Of a stretch of DNA of 64,000 nucleotides, positions 8,365-16,562 are shown one piece after another. The position numbers and the translations under genes were made by a program. Position 1 is the first letter of the stretch. Each line of letters opens with the position of its first letter. This DNA is from JAIESQ01 sp964495375 (lineage in GTDB: Bacteria; Planctomycetota; Planctomycetia; Pirellulales; JAEUIK01), in assembly GCA_964495375.1 (NCBI GenBank), contig CAZBWM010000017.1, positions 1 to 64,000 of the forward strand, read 5' to 3'. Under the pieces are notes generated by a model. The model worked only from the letters and a program-made list of their open reading frames with translations. It was not told where the DNA came from and did no database searches.

Positions 8365-8668
8365 ACAATCGCATGCGGTTGGAGTATGCCCCCGCAAGGA
8401 TTTCTATCGGCACAAAGATGCTCGTGCAGAATTAACTTGCGTTCATTTCGTTGTGGCGTCAGGTTTGGGCTACTGCAACGGACAGCTAGCACCCGGGCTG
8501 CTGTCGACAACCCAGCGGTTTTTTGACGCTATATCGATCAAGAGCTGTAGACGCTCGTACTCAGTTTGTGGGGTGTGTCTCGTGAGAACGTTCGATGTCG
8601 TGGCAGAGGTTTTGATTGCAGTGTCCTGCCTACTACCGGCTGCTCAGGTCGCAAGGTTTGCGCGATCG
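8365..8668. other. Divergent intergenic region, sulfotransferase / tungstate-type binding protein
   Basis: The frame of the plus-strand gene stays open through most of this stretch, but the encoded residues do not look like protein of the family. A possible promoter is TTGACG (8523-8528), a 17-bp spacer and TGTAGA (8546-8551). If it is used, translation could also begin at the GTG at 8582. No strong palindrome was seen. Confidence 0.4.
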
Positions 8669-9586
8669 ATGCCGTTCTGGGCCCTCCGGTTACGACACAA
8701 GAGATGGGGACTAAAACGATTGAGTGGTGCCATCTTGTTTCAAGTCGTTTTGGTCGCTCCAAGTGGGGCGACCGAGGCGCCAGCGCAGTCGCCGGGCGAA
8801 GGCTCTGTGGTGGTGCGCTGCGCCGTGATCGGAGGGATGACCGACACCGGTTTCTGGCAAGCGCTGTCGGAGCGATTCACAAAGGAATCCGGCTTGCCGA
8901 TCGACGTCGTCGCGACCGGCCCGAAATATGTGATCGCGTCGGTCTTCGCGCAAGGCAACGCCGACCTGATCACGATGCACGCCAGCGACACAATCATTAA
9001 CCTGGTGGCCGACGGTTACGGCGCCGATCCCCAGCCTTGGGCTCGCAACGACCTGCTCTTAGTTGGCCCGGCCGACGATCCCGCCAAAATCGCCGGCACA
9101 ACTGATGCCGTCGCTGCACTCGCGACGATCATCGAGTCGAAATCAACGCTGCTCGTACATCAAAGCCTGGGGAGTAACGAGGTCTTGCACGACCTGCTCA
9201 ACGCCGGCGAGTTAGAGCTCGACGACGAGCACACCGTGGTCATGGCGACCGATCGGCAAAGACAACTACTCGGGCGTGCCGCCAAGGAGCACGCCTACAC
9301 GCTGGTGGGCCGAATTCCGTTTCTCAACGGCAAGATTGCCAACGATGGGCTAAAGATCATGGTGCAAGGCGACCCGCGGCTGCGGCGGCCGTACGTCGTG
9401 GTGGTGAGCCGCTTCAATCCGCCCGACAGCCCGCGCGACGTCGCCGCCCGGAGGCTGGCGGCCTTTCTGCGATCGCCGGCGACTCAGGAGTGGATCGCCG
9501 GGTTCGGTCGCGGCGAACTCGACGACAATTCGATCTTTTTCCCGGTCGCCGTTGAGCGCCCGCCCGTCGCTAACCCCGCCCGTTAG
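8669..9586 (+). CDS. Tungstate/molybdate-type substrate-binding protein (TupA-like)
   Basis: The product (305 residues from 8669) resembles extracytoplasmic binding proteins of the COG2998/TupA type, which deliver tungstate to an ABC importer. A basic N-region and hydrophobic stretch (KRLSGAILFQVVLVAPSGATEA) form a plausible signal peptide. The mature part opens with VVRCAVIGGMTDTGFWQALSER and contains the GNADLITMHAS and ARNDLLLVGPADDP segments, in the places where this family has G(x)ADV and NDF(V/I)(I/L)VGP. Start choice is uncertain: the ATG at 8669 fits the signal peptide, but the frame is open upstream and a GTG at 8582 is possible. No permease or ATPase gene follows, so the transporter, if any, is elsewhere. 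The nearby molybdate-type regulator fits the same ligand class. Confidence 0.75.
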   Translation: MPFWALRLRHKRWGLKRLSGAILFQVVLVAPSGATEAPAQSPGEGSVVVRCAVIGGMTDTGFWQALSERFTKESGLPIDVVATGPKYVIASVFAQGNADLITMHASDTIINLVADGYGADPQPWARNDLLLVGPADDPAKIAGTTDAVAALATIIESKSTLLVHQSLGSNEVLHDLLNAGELELDDEHTVVMATDRQRQLLGRAAKEHAYTLVGRIPFLNGKIANDGLKIMVQGDPRLRRPYVVVVSRFNPPDSPRDVAARRLAAFLRSPATQEWIAGFGRGELDDNSIFFPVAVERPPVANPAR

Positions 9587-9651
9587 CGTGTCGCATTGGC
9601 GATCCGTCGAATCAGTGCGAAATCCCGCGAACGACTCGGCCGCTGGCTCGC

Positions 9652-10821
9652 CTACTTCCCTCGGCAATAGCTCAAGGTCAGCAGCACGTAACCCGTTACC
9701 AGGTTGGGGTCTCCCTCCATCCAGCGATCGGACGTGTTGACCCAGGCGCCGTTGGCCTGCTGGCGCTTGGCGAGCTCGGCCACGAGCTCGGCGCGCCAGT
9801 CGTGCTCGCGGCCGTCGCCGGCCTTGATCTTTCCGACCCCCATCGCGTCCAGAGCTTTGGCAAACGTATGGTAGTAGTAGAACAACCCCGCCTCACCCAT
9901 GCCGGGGTTGGTCGTCAGGTCGTAGTGCTTCGAGCACCAATCGAAGGCCGCTTTGACCCGCGGATCATCGGGGCCCAGCCCGGCGAAGATCATGCTCTTC
10001 AGCCCCGAGTAGGTCATCGAGCCGTAGCTGCGCAGCCCCCCTTCGGGCGTTTCACCAGCCATGCTGGCGCCGCCGGCGGCCACGGTGTAATAGAAACCGC
10101 CGTCGGGGTTCTTGGCGGCGAACTTCGTGGTGTTGTGTTCGCTTTCGAGGTTCTGGCAACGGGAAACAAAGATGAGGGCCTTTTGCACGGCTGGATCGTC
10201 AGGTCCGTTGCCGGCGGCGCGGAGCGCGTCGAGCAAGAAGCTGGTGTTCGACAGGTCGGGGCGCTTCTTGCTGCCGTAGCCGGCGCCACCGTAGTTTTCG
10301 TTCGACGGGGCCTGGTCTTCCCCTTCATCCCACTGCAAGCCTTTGATGTAACGATCGGCGGCGGCCAACAGCTTGTCGAAGCGGCCATCTTTGTTGGCGG
10401 CCGCGAACGCCACCATGGCAATGCAAGTCTCGTAGTTCTTGTGCGTGCTGTCCGGCTTGTAGATGCCGCCATCTTCGTGAACGTAAGTTTGCAGGTACTT
10501 GAGACTGCGGGCGACCAACGGATCGTCGGCCGAGCGCCCCGACTTCAAGATACCGGCGGTGACCAGCGCCGTGACCGCGGGCCCCGCTTGCGGGCTAAAC
10601 GCTCCATCAGGCGTTTGCGCGGTGCCGAGAAACTCAATGGCGCGCGACGTCAGTTGACTGATGGCGGCCGGATCGATAGCGCTGGCGGCCGCGTCGTCAG
10701 CAACCGACACCTGGGGCGCCGCCAGTGCGATGCAAGCCAAAGCAAACAGCGGTGCAAGGCAGGGCAGCATCGCGCCGCGCGCCGCCTGAATAGCGCGAAT
10801 GATGTCGAGATAAAGTTGCAT
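9652..10821 (-). CDS. Secreted prenyltransferase/squalene-oxidase repeat protein
   Basis: A 389-residue exported protein with an alpha/alpha-barrel repeat pattern. The N-terminus is a signal peptide (AMLPCLAPLFALACIALAAPQVSVA). Repeats are marked by TPDGAF, HEDGGIY, NPDGGFYY and QANGAWV, the QW-like turns of squalene-cyclase or prenyltransferase-type repeats. The Asp-rich catalytic motif of a true cyclase (DXDD) is not evident, so enzymatic cyclisation should not be assumed. Many such proteins occur in planctomycetes as single exported proteins of unknown role. The ATG at 10821 has GGAGAG about ten bases upstream and begins the signal peptide; the longer frame to 10917 has no such support. 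It is convergent with the tungstate-type binding-protein gene. Confidence 0.85.
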   Translation of the reverse strand: MQLYLDIIRAIQAARGAMLPCLAPLFALACIALAAPQVSVADDAAASAIDPAAISQLTSRAIEFLGTAQTPDGAFSPQAGPAVTALVTAGILKSGRSADDPLVARSLKYLQTYVHEDGGIYKPDSTHKNYETCIAMVAFAAANKDGRFDKLLAAADRYIKGLQWDEGEDQAPSNENYGGAGYGSKKRPDLSNTSFLLDALRAAGNGPDDPAVQKALIFVSRCQNLESEHNTTKFAAKNPDGGFYYTVAAGGASMAGETPEGGLRSYGSMTYSGLKSMIFAGLGPDDPRVKAAFDWCSKHYDLTTNPGMGEAGLFYYYHTFAKALDAMGVGKIKAGDGREHDWRAELVAELAKRQQANGAWVNTSDRWMEGDPNLVTGYVLLTLSYCRGK

Positions 10822-11101
10822 CGAAGTGCTCTCCGTTTGATCGCAAAAGTTCGCTGTGGCAAACGTCAAGAGTTCGCCGCGAGTGGAGGGTGATCGGCAT
10901 GACATGCGTGGGTGCACGTCCCATCTCTACCTGCATCAATCGTAGCAAATTCCGGGGCGGAAAGCTGCCAGGTGATACGGTCACGATCTGCGCAATCATG
11001 CCGAACGATACGGGCTTGCGTGTGGCGAAAAAACCGCCACGCGCGGCGATTTGCTGGCCGAATGGTTGTCGGAGACGCCGCGGGCTAACCGCCCTTTGGC
11101 A

Positions 11102-11350
11102 CTAACCGCCCGAAAACGCCAGAGCCGCGAGACACGCCAGCCAACTGACGAGCAGCCCAATCGAAAGATACAGAAACCAGGCGTGCCGACGGATCGGGTT
11201 CGAGTGCCCATCACGGCGCTGCCACCAAGGTTGGCGGGGCGCGTTGGCGGGCTTGACCACGCTCGCGCGGGGCGAAGCGTCGGGGCGGCTGCGTCGCGCG
11301 GGCTGGCTCTTTGGCATATCGGGTTGAGGGACCTGTGGGCGGCGGACCAC
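11102..11350 (-). CDS. Small single-pass membrane protein, function unknown
   Basis: This encodes 82 residues: a basic, Pro/Arg-rich N-terminal half (about 55 residues, including QPWWQRRD) and one C-terminal hydrophobic helix (FLYLSIGLLVSWLACLAALAF). The GTG at 11350 is supported by AGGA nine bases before it. The gene begins 19 nt after the Minf_1886-family stop, on the same strand, so it is probably the last gene of the ricT operon. The low-complexity N-terminus would lie in the cytoplasm. I do not recognise a family. A shorter version from the ATG at 11317 is possible but has no ribosome-binding site. Confidence 0.6.
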   Translation of the reverse strand: MVRRPQVPQPDMPKSQPARRSRPDASPRASVVKPANAPRQPWWQRRDGHSNPIRRHAWFLYLSIGLLVSWLACLAALAFSGG

Positions 11351-11369
11351 GCCTCGAGTTCCTGCGTGA

Positions 11370-11816
11370 CTACTTACCCGGTAACGAGATTTTGAAGCTG
11401 CCGGTCAGGCCATCGTCGAAATCGAAGACGTCATCGAAGTCTTCGCGACGGTCTTCTTCGGTCTTGCGCATTTGCTCGATGCCGATAAGGTTGAAGACGA
11501 TCTCACCGAAGTCGCCGGTGCACTGGACACCCCAGCTATTAAGGACGCACTTGGCCATCAGGCCGTATTGCTCGAGGGCGTACAAGCGGACGGCTTCGCA
11601 CAGTTGCTGTCCCGTGACGTGGCGCTCCTGCGGCGGCTCGTCGGCGCTTTCGGGATCGCGCGGCGCGGGTGCCGACGATGCGGGGCGCGACGTGCCCAAT
11701 CCTAAGATCTTCTGGGCGTAGTCTAGCGCTTCACCCACGAAGACGTAAGCCTCGAGCTTATAGCGCTTGTCTCGAGACAATAGCTCGGCAAAGCGGCGGG
11801 CGGGATCGGTTGTCAC
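11370..11816 (-). CDS. Minf_1886-family protein
   Basis: This 148-residue soluble protein matches the Minf_1886 family, a small conserved family of planctomycetes and verrucomicrobia of unknown function. Recognisable parts are the N-terminal YKLEAYVFVGEALDYAQ, then a variable Pro/Ala-rich insert at about residues 42-62. After that comes the conserved HVTGQQLCEAVRLYALEQYG, followed by LNSWGVQCTGDFGEIVFNLI. The C-terminus is acidic (EDRREDFDDVFDFDDG). Its ATG overlaps the stop of the ricT-like gene by 4 nt (ATGA), which indicates translational coupling. The pairing with a PSP1/RicT gene suggests, but does not prove, a shared role in RNA metabolism or cell physiology. Confidence 0.9.
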   Translation of the reverse strand: MTTDPARRFAELLSRDKRYKLEAYVFVGEALDYAQKILGLGTSRPASSAPAPRDPESADEPPQERHVTGQQLCEAVRLYALEQYGLMAKCVLNSWGVQCTGDFGEIVFNLIGIEQMRKTEEDRREDFDDVFDFDDGLTGSFKISLPGK

Positions 11817-12622
11817 GAGGATATCACCGTTAACACTTCGCTGGCATCGATAAGCACGCGGCGGTGGTCTTCCAATTCGACAAGCAATTGCTGGGCGAGA
11901 ATCTCCTGCGCGAGCACGCGGGCGCGTCCGCGCCCGGTGACGACGTGCTGGCCGACCGCCGGTAGCACCTTTTGCAACTCTTCATAAACGTCGTATTCGT
12001 AGCGCAGGCAGCACTTGAGCCGGCCGCAACGGCCCGAGATCTTCGTGGGATCGAGCGTGGCCTTCTGCAGCTTGGCCATTTTCATCGACACCGGCGGCAT
12101 GGCCGTCAGGTGCGTGTTGCAGCAGACGGGTTTGCCGCAGTCGCCGTAGTCGGCCAGCAGTTTGGCTTCGTCGCGGACGCCGATCTGCCGCATCTCGATG
12201 CGGGTTTGAAACTCGGCCGCGAGCGACTTGACCAGGTCGCGGAAATCGACCCGATTTTCCGACAGGTAGTAGAACACGACGCGCTCGCCGCCGAAGATGT
12301 GCTCGACGTCGACGAGTTTCATCGGCAGCTCATGCTCGGCGATCAACCGCCGGCACGTCTCGAATTCGCGACGCTCCTGGGCGTGCATTCGCGAAAGTTC
12401 GTTCTCGTCATCGGCGGTCATCGCACGCAAGATCTGCCCGCGACCCGGTTGGTCGAGCTGCGCGGCTGCCTGTTCCGTCGCTTCGCAGAGCACTTCGCCG
12501 GCCTCGAGGCCACGCTCGGTGCGGGCCACGACCCGGGCACCGCGCGCGTAGAGCGTCGACCCGGGGCTGGTGAGCACCCCCAGGGTTCGCGTTCCTCCGG
12601 TGCGGACAACGTACTTGGGCAT
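11813..12622 (-). CDS. PSP1-domain protein, RicT/YaaT-like
   Basis: A 269-residue cytoplasmic PSP1-domain protein. In Bacillus, RicT (YaaT) joins RicA and RicF in an iron-sulfur complex that promotes RNase Y-dependent mRNA maturation. The conserved core reads FYYLSENRVDFRDLVKSLA and then RTRIEMRQIGVRDEAK-type sequence, here with Gln for Arg in the first residues. It is followed by the Cys-rich region: DYGDCGKPVCC and, about 35 residues later, GRCGRLKCCLRYE. These cysteines are the expected cluster ligands. The C-terminal tail is a short beta-rich domain (ARVLAQEILAQQLLVELED). The gene heads a likely operon with the Minf_1886 gene (4-nt overlap) and the small membrane protein. RicA and RicF homologues are not in the window. 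Confidence 0.9.
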   Translation of the reverse strand: MPKYVVRTGGTRTLGVLTSPGSTLYARGARVVARTERGLEAGEVLCEATEQAAAQLDQPGRGQILRAMTADDENELSRMHAQERREFETCRRLIAEHELPMKLVDVEHIFGGERVVFYYLSENRVDFRDLVKSLAAEFQTRIEMRQIGVRDEAKLLADYGDCGKPVCCNTHLTAMPPVSMKMAKLQKATLDPTKISGRCGRLKCCLRYEYDVYEELQKVLPAVGQHVVTGRGRARVLAQEILAQQLLVELEDHRRVLIDASEVLTVISS

Positions 12623-12802
12623 TTGCGGCTGAGGCGTCGATACGGCATGATCGGCGGGAAAGCAGCGCCGGGCGGATGGATCACCGAGCCTGGCGACTTC
12701 GCCCCGCGGCTCGTCAGTATAGCGGGGCTGACGGATGCCGCCCAGTTCGGAGAGGTTTGCCCCTTGGGGAGCAAGGCAAGGCGCAATTACGTGGTTGTCA
12801 AC

Positions 12803-13639
12803 TTAGCGACGAGTCCCGTCGTACAGCCCGGTCATCGATTCGGTCCAGCCGATGACCGGCGCTTCGGGAGGGATCACGAAGATCTCCACGCGGCGATTGC
12901 GGGCCCGATCCATCCCGTCGTTCGGCGCGATCGGCTGATGCCCGGCGAAGCCTGCCACGCCCATGCGATCTTCGGGCAGGCCGGTGCGGCGCAAGAATTC
13001 GGCGACGGAGAGAGCCCGGGCCGTGCTCAGTTCCCAATTCGTGCGGTAGCGGTTTCGAACCGGCTTCTTGCTGATGGCCTGATCGTCGGTATGGCCCACG
13101 ATCATGATCTTCAGGTCGCGGGCGTCTTCCGCTTGAAAGATTGCCGCGAAGTCGCGCAGCAACGTCTCGGCCTCGGGCGCTAATACGGCGTCGGCTGAAG
13201 TGAAGAGGACGTCGTTCTCGAGTTTCACGACGCCGGAGTCGGGATCGTAACGCAAATTGCGATTGCGCTGCGCGAGATCTTGCAGCCGGCCGCTGACCCC
13301 CAGCGGGATTTGCCCTTCGCCGGCGCCGGCCAATCCGCCGACCTGGCGGTGCAGCACGCGGCGCTCGCGCTCGTAGTTGACGACCTTCTTACGGTCGCCT
13401 GCGGATTCTTCGTCGAGCAGGGCGAGGTCTTCCTCGGCGCGGCGAACGCGATCCTCCATGTGATGGAGGTGGGTCTTGCTGTTTTCCAACTCAGCCAACA
13501 GCGCGCGGTTTTGCTCCGCGTAGCTACGGGCCTGCGTTTCGCAAGCAGTGAGGTTGTTCTGCGGAACCCACGAGCAGCCGGTAGAAAGTGCTCCGGCGGT
13601 CAGCAAGGCTCCCAGGCACGCGGTGTAACCCGCACGCAT
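12803..13639 (-). CDS. OmpA-family peptidoglycan-associated lipoprotein-like protein
   Basis: The product (278 residues) is an envelope protein. It starts with a signal sequence ending LLTAGALSTGCSW, where the Cys could be lipidated, although the lipobox is not ideal. Residues about 30-110 are strongly helical and charged (ENSKTHLHHMEDRVRRAEEDLALLDEE), probably a coiled coil. The C-terminal part is an OmpA/MotB domain: ILVGHTDDQ-like IMIVGHTDDQ, then SVAEFLRRTGLPEDRMGVAGFAG and NDGMDRARNRRVEIFV, with the Asp and Arg residues that bind peptidoglycan. I start at the ATG at 13639, which begins the signal peptide, rather than at 13669. It lies between the ricT group and the HTH/GSD-repeat protein on the same strand. 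Confidence 0.9.
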   Translation of the reverse strand: MRAGYTACLGALLTAGALSTGCSWVPQNNLTACETQARSYAEQNRALLAELENSKTHLHHMEDRVRRAEEDLALLDEESAGDRKKVVNYERERRVLHRQVGGLAGAGEGQIPLGVSGRLQDLAQRNRNLRYDPDSGVVKLENDVLFTSADAVLAPEAETLLRDFAAIFQAEDARDLKIMIVGHTDDQAISKKPVRNRYRTNWELSTARALSVAEFLRRTGLPEDRMGVAGFAGHQPIAPNDGMDRARNRRVEIFVIPPEAPVIGWTESMTGLYDGTRR

Positions 13640-13738
13640 GATTCGACTCCTTTCGAATCGACAATTCAACGAGCCGCAACGCGGACCTCAGCACGCTGTA
13701 TGGTGCCAGACGACCCGCGCGGCGAACGGCGGCAACGA

Positions 13739-14980
13739 TCAACCGCCGCCGAACAAGTTGAGAATCGTATCCATGAGTTTGCTGTTCACGGCATAGGGAG
13801 AATCCCAGCTCCACATGTGCCGCATCAGGTCGTACATCATCATGCCGCTGAACATCAAGAATAGCGAGCAGAACACCAGACCGGTAATCTGCAAGGCGCT
13901 ATACTGAGTTTCGCGCGCCATGGCCGGCATCATGCCCCCGGGAGCAAGACCATCGCCCGCCAGCCCACCGGGCATGCCGGCCGCGCCGTCGTAGTCTTCG
14001 ACAAGCATGCCACCGGAGTCACCCCCTGGCACTTCCTCGAAGAGGGAATCGCCGCCAAGGCCACTTTCGGCATCGAGCGCGATCACCTGGCTGCCGGAGT
14101 CTTGCGACGACTCTTCGCCGCCGGCTTCCTCGAAGGGAGTGAGCAGGAAGTTGTCGTCCGAGCTGCCATCGGCCGCTTCGGCGCCGACCTCGACGCCACC
14201 CAGATCGAACGATTCGTCGGAGGGAGCGGACAGTTCGAGCGGGTCTTCGAGCGACAGGCCGCTGTCGGACGGTGACGCCAGCGAGATGCCACTGTCGGCG
14301 GCGCCCATCATGATGTCGCTGCCGCTGGAAAGTACGAGCTCGTCGTCGTCGAGGTCGCTGCCGCCGGCGCTGCCAAGCACCAGATCGACGTCCTCGAGTG
14401 CCGACTCTTCGGCCAGAGCAATATCGCTGCCGCCTGGTGACGGAATGCGTGACGAACTATCGCCGCTCAAACGCAGATCGCTGCTGCTGCTCGACGGGGA
14501 GATCTCGATCGAGAATTCTTCGCTTGAACCTAACCGCAAATCGGTGTCGGCGTCGGGTGAGATCGTCATTTCATCGACGAGCCGCACATCGGACCCGCCC
14601 GGCAAAACCGCGTCGGAGTCCGCGGCCGTTACCAGTTTGACGTCGCTCTCTTCGGGGCGCATGGTCCCCGGCTTGCCGATGATCGTGCTCGAGGTGCCAG
14701 TGTCCGACTGCCCCAGCTCCAGATCGCTCAGCAACACCATATCATCGAGATCGTCGCTCCCCGAGCTGACGGGAAGCAGATCGTCTTCGTCGGTGGCCGG
14801 CGAACCGCCCCGGTCGGCGATCTGGTCGCGCAGCCGCTCGAGGTCTTGTTCTTTGAACTTCCACGACGCGCCGTCCCGATAGCCCGAGATCTCGCGCTGC
14901 TCGCGCAGCCGCGTGAGCTCATCGACCGATACGCCGACCAAACGGGCGGCATCTTCCAAGCTGACTAGTTTTAGCGCCAT
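13739..14980 (-). CDS. HTH protein with long acidic GSD-repeat region and C-terminal membrane helix
   Basis: A 413-residue protein of unusual build. Residues 1-55 form an excisionase/MerR-type helix-turn-helix (SLEDAARLVGVSVDELTRLRE, then WKFKEQDLERLRDQ). Residues about 56-350 are extremely rich in Asp, Ser, Glu and Leu and carry a loose repeat of GSD followed by hydrophobic residues (GGSDVRLVDE, GGSDIALAEE, GGSDLDDDELVL, SGSDIMMG). The end has one clear membrane helix (ITGLVFCSLFLMFSGMMMYDL) and a short tail. It would be a membrane-tethered DNA- or protein-binding factor with a flexible acidic linker. The start at 14980 gives the intact HTH; the frame is open further upstream but the residues there are not protein-like. 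The gene follows a small secreted-protein gene by 50 bp. Function unknown. Confidence 0.8.
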   Translation of the reverse strand: MALKLVSLEDAARLVGVSVDELTRLREQREISGYRDGASWKFKEQDLERLRDQIADRGGSPATDEDDLLPVSSGSDDLDDMVLLSDLELGQSDTGTSSTIIGKPGTMRPEESDVKLVTAADSDAVLPGGSDVRLVDEMTISPDADTDLRLGSSEEFSIEISPSSSSSDLRLSGDSSSRIPSPGGSDIALAEESALEDVDLVLGSAGGSDLDDDELVLSSGSDIMMGAADSGISLASPSDSGLSLEDPLELSAPSDESFDLGGVEVGAEAADGSSDDNFLLTPFEEAGGEESSQDSGSQVIALDAESGLGGDSLFEEVPGGDSGGMLVEDYDGAAGMPGGLAGDGLAPGGMMPAMARETQYSALQITGLVFCSLFLMFSGMMMYDLMRHMWSWDSPYAVNSKLMDTILNLFGGG

Positions 14981-15030
14981 TGGCGCCACCTTGCCTGTTC
15001 TCGGTAGTTTCCGGCTAAGTTCTTGCCTTC

Positions 15031-15372
15031 CTAGCGAGACTGTTCCAATAGCTTGCGAATGTCGGCGGGCAGCGGGCTCGTGCCGTTGAACTGAATCATT
15101 TCCAGATCCCACTGGATCTTGCGTTCGCTCTTCAGCTCGATGGTCCCTTCTTCGGGTTCGATGTGATAGACGGCCATCACCCGCTTGACAGGGTCGATGA
15201 TCGTCACCTGCTGCCGATTGCCGGTAGCCGTGTGCGTTAGGGCAATCAGTGAGCTGACACCACCCTGCGCCGACTCGATCGGCTGCTGGGCTGCGACCCG
15301 CTCTGCCGAAGGCATCCGCGCCACGGCCAGCACCAACGCGCACACCGCCACCACACCGAGCGCCGATCTCAT
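15031..15372 (-). CDS. Small exported protein, function unknown
   Basis: This encodes 113 residues with a signal peptide or single anchor at the N-terminus (ALGVVAVCALVLAVARM) and a short soluble domain. The central strands read VTIIDPVKRVMAVYHI and the end is SPLPADIRKLLEQ. The arrangement (TGNRQQVTIIDP...MAVYHIEPEEGTIELKS) looks like a beta-rich domain found in planctomycete-specific proteins, but I cannot name a family. It is the first gene of the minus-strand run that continues with the HTH/GSD-repeat protein 50 bp downstream, so co-expression is likely. Confidence 0.75.
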   Translation of the reverse strand: MRSALGVVAVCALVLAVARMPSAERVAAQQPIESAQGGVSSLIALTHTATGNRQQVTIIDPVKRVMAVYHIEPEEGTIELKSERKIQWDLEMIQFNGTSPLPADIRKLLEQSR

Positions 15373-15869
15373 AGCAGTCCTTTGGCTTAGGAACGAGCGC
15401 GCCGATGTCAGCTTCTCATTCTAAAAGGGGGTCGGCGCATTGCAAAGAAAATCCGGCTGGCGCACACCAGCCACGGTGCTGAATTCAGCCGCATTTGCCG
15501 TCACAAGCGACACGCCCGTGACGACAGGCCCGCGGCGGGGCACACAAAAGCCCTGAACCAGGGACGGCCGCGCAAGACGAGTGGGGGCGCGCGAACCGCC
15601 TGAAAATGGGTCGGGAGTGTATCGATGGCCGGGAAGGGGGGCAAGTGCAGATGGAGACTTAACGAGTCGGAGCCAGAGGCTCGCGAATTCGGGACTGCCG
15701 CCGAGTTAAGGAACCGCAGGTTTGCCTGGATGTAACAGACATCGTTGCAATGAGATACGGTTTTCGCCGCCGGCAGCGTGGTTGACCAGGATGGCGACCC
15801 ACCCAGCTCGGCGTACAATCTGCCCGCGTCTAGGGATGGCAGTGCCCGGCCCGGGAGAAGGTAGCGAAA
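15373..15869. other. Intergenic region upstream of queC and of the minus-strand run
   Basis: I see no supported gene here. A minus-strand frame of 126 codons (15501-15881) has a Pro/Ser/Arg-rich translation with no domain character and overlaps the queC start, so I reject it. A TACAAT at about 15816-15821 could be the -10 of the queC promoter. No preQ1 riboswitch signature was recognised. Confidence 0.5.
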
Positions 15870-16562
15870 ATGGCCAAACAAGAATCCCAGTTGCCGATTG
15901 GCCTGCTGCTCAGCGGCGGGCTCGATAGCGGCATTTTGCTGGGGAATCTGCTGGCGAGCGGTCGCGCCGTGCAGCCGTTCTATGTCCGGGGAGGGTTGCG
16001 CTGGGAAGCCGAAGAATTGAGTGCCGTCAGACGGCTGCTTTCGGCATTGGCCGGGCCGGGGCTGTCAGAATTGGTCGTGCTCGACATGCCCGTGGCCGAC
16101 TTGTATCGCGATCACTGGAGCGTAACCGGGCGGGACGTGCCCGACGCCGATACGCCCGACGAGGCGGTCTTCCTGCCGGGGCGCAACGCGCTCGTGATCT
16201 TGAAGCCGGCGCTGTGGTGTCAGATGCACGGCATCGAAGAGCTGGCGCTGGCGCCGCTGGTCACCAATCCGTTCCCCGATGCGACCGCGGCGTTCTTCGA
16301 CTTATTCGAGCGCACGCTCAGTCAGGCGGTGGAAAAGCCGCTGCGAATCGTGCGGCCGTTCGGTCACTTGCACAAGCGCGAGGTGATGTACCTGGGTCGC
16401 GAACTCCCGCTGGAGCTGACGTTTTCGTGCATCGATCCTGTGCACCAATTGCCAGACAGGTCCGACTTGCCAGGCTTGCACTGCGGCCGCTGCAACAAAT
16501 GCGCGGAGCGCAAAGCGGCATTCCAGGATGCGGGGATGGAAGACCGGACGAAGTACGCGTGA
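15870..16562 (+). CDS. queC: 7-cyano-7-deazaguanine synthase-like protein (QueC/ExsB)
   Basis: A 230-residue member of the QueC family, which makes preQ0 from carboxydeazaguanine with ATP and ammonia for queuosine-type nucleosides. The ATP-binding loop is LSGGLDSGIL near residues 14-23; the family usually has SGGxDS followed by Thr, here Gly-Ile. FLPGRNALVI matches the conserved PGRN segment. The zinc site is complete: Cys in TFSCID and CGRCNKCAERKAAF near the C-terminus. GGAG and AAGG before the ATG give a good ribosome-binding site. No queD, queE or queF gene is nearby. The 3' 199 bp are overlapped on the opposite strand by the read-through tail of the PEP-CTERM gene. Confidence 0.87.
   Translation: MAKQESQLPIGLLLSGGLDSGILLGNLLASGRAVQPFYVRGGLRWEAEELSAVRRLLSALAGPGLSELVVLDMPVADLYRDHWSVTGRDVPDADTPDEAVFLPGRNALVILKPALWCQMHGIEELALAPLVTNPFPDATAAFFDLFERTLSQAVEKPLRIVRPFGHLHKREVMYLGRELPLELTFSCIDPVHQLPDRSDLPGLHCGRCNKCAERKAAFQDAGMEDRTKYA

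Noticed and set aside
9802..10893. Long plus-strand open frame opposite the prenyltransferase-repeat gene
   Set aside because: Composition shadow; it has no start signal, and the real gene has a signal peptide and repeats.
15373..15869. preQ1 riboswitch upstream of queC
   Set aside because: No recognisable preQ1 aptamer core or pseudoknot was found in the leader.
15501..15881. Minus-strand frame of 126 codons before queC
   Set aside because: Pro/Ser/Arg-rich translation without pattern, and it overlaps the queC start.
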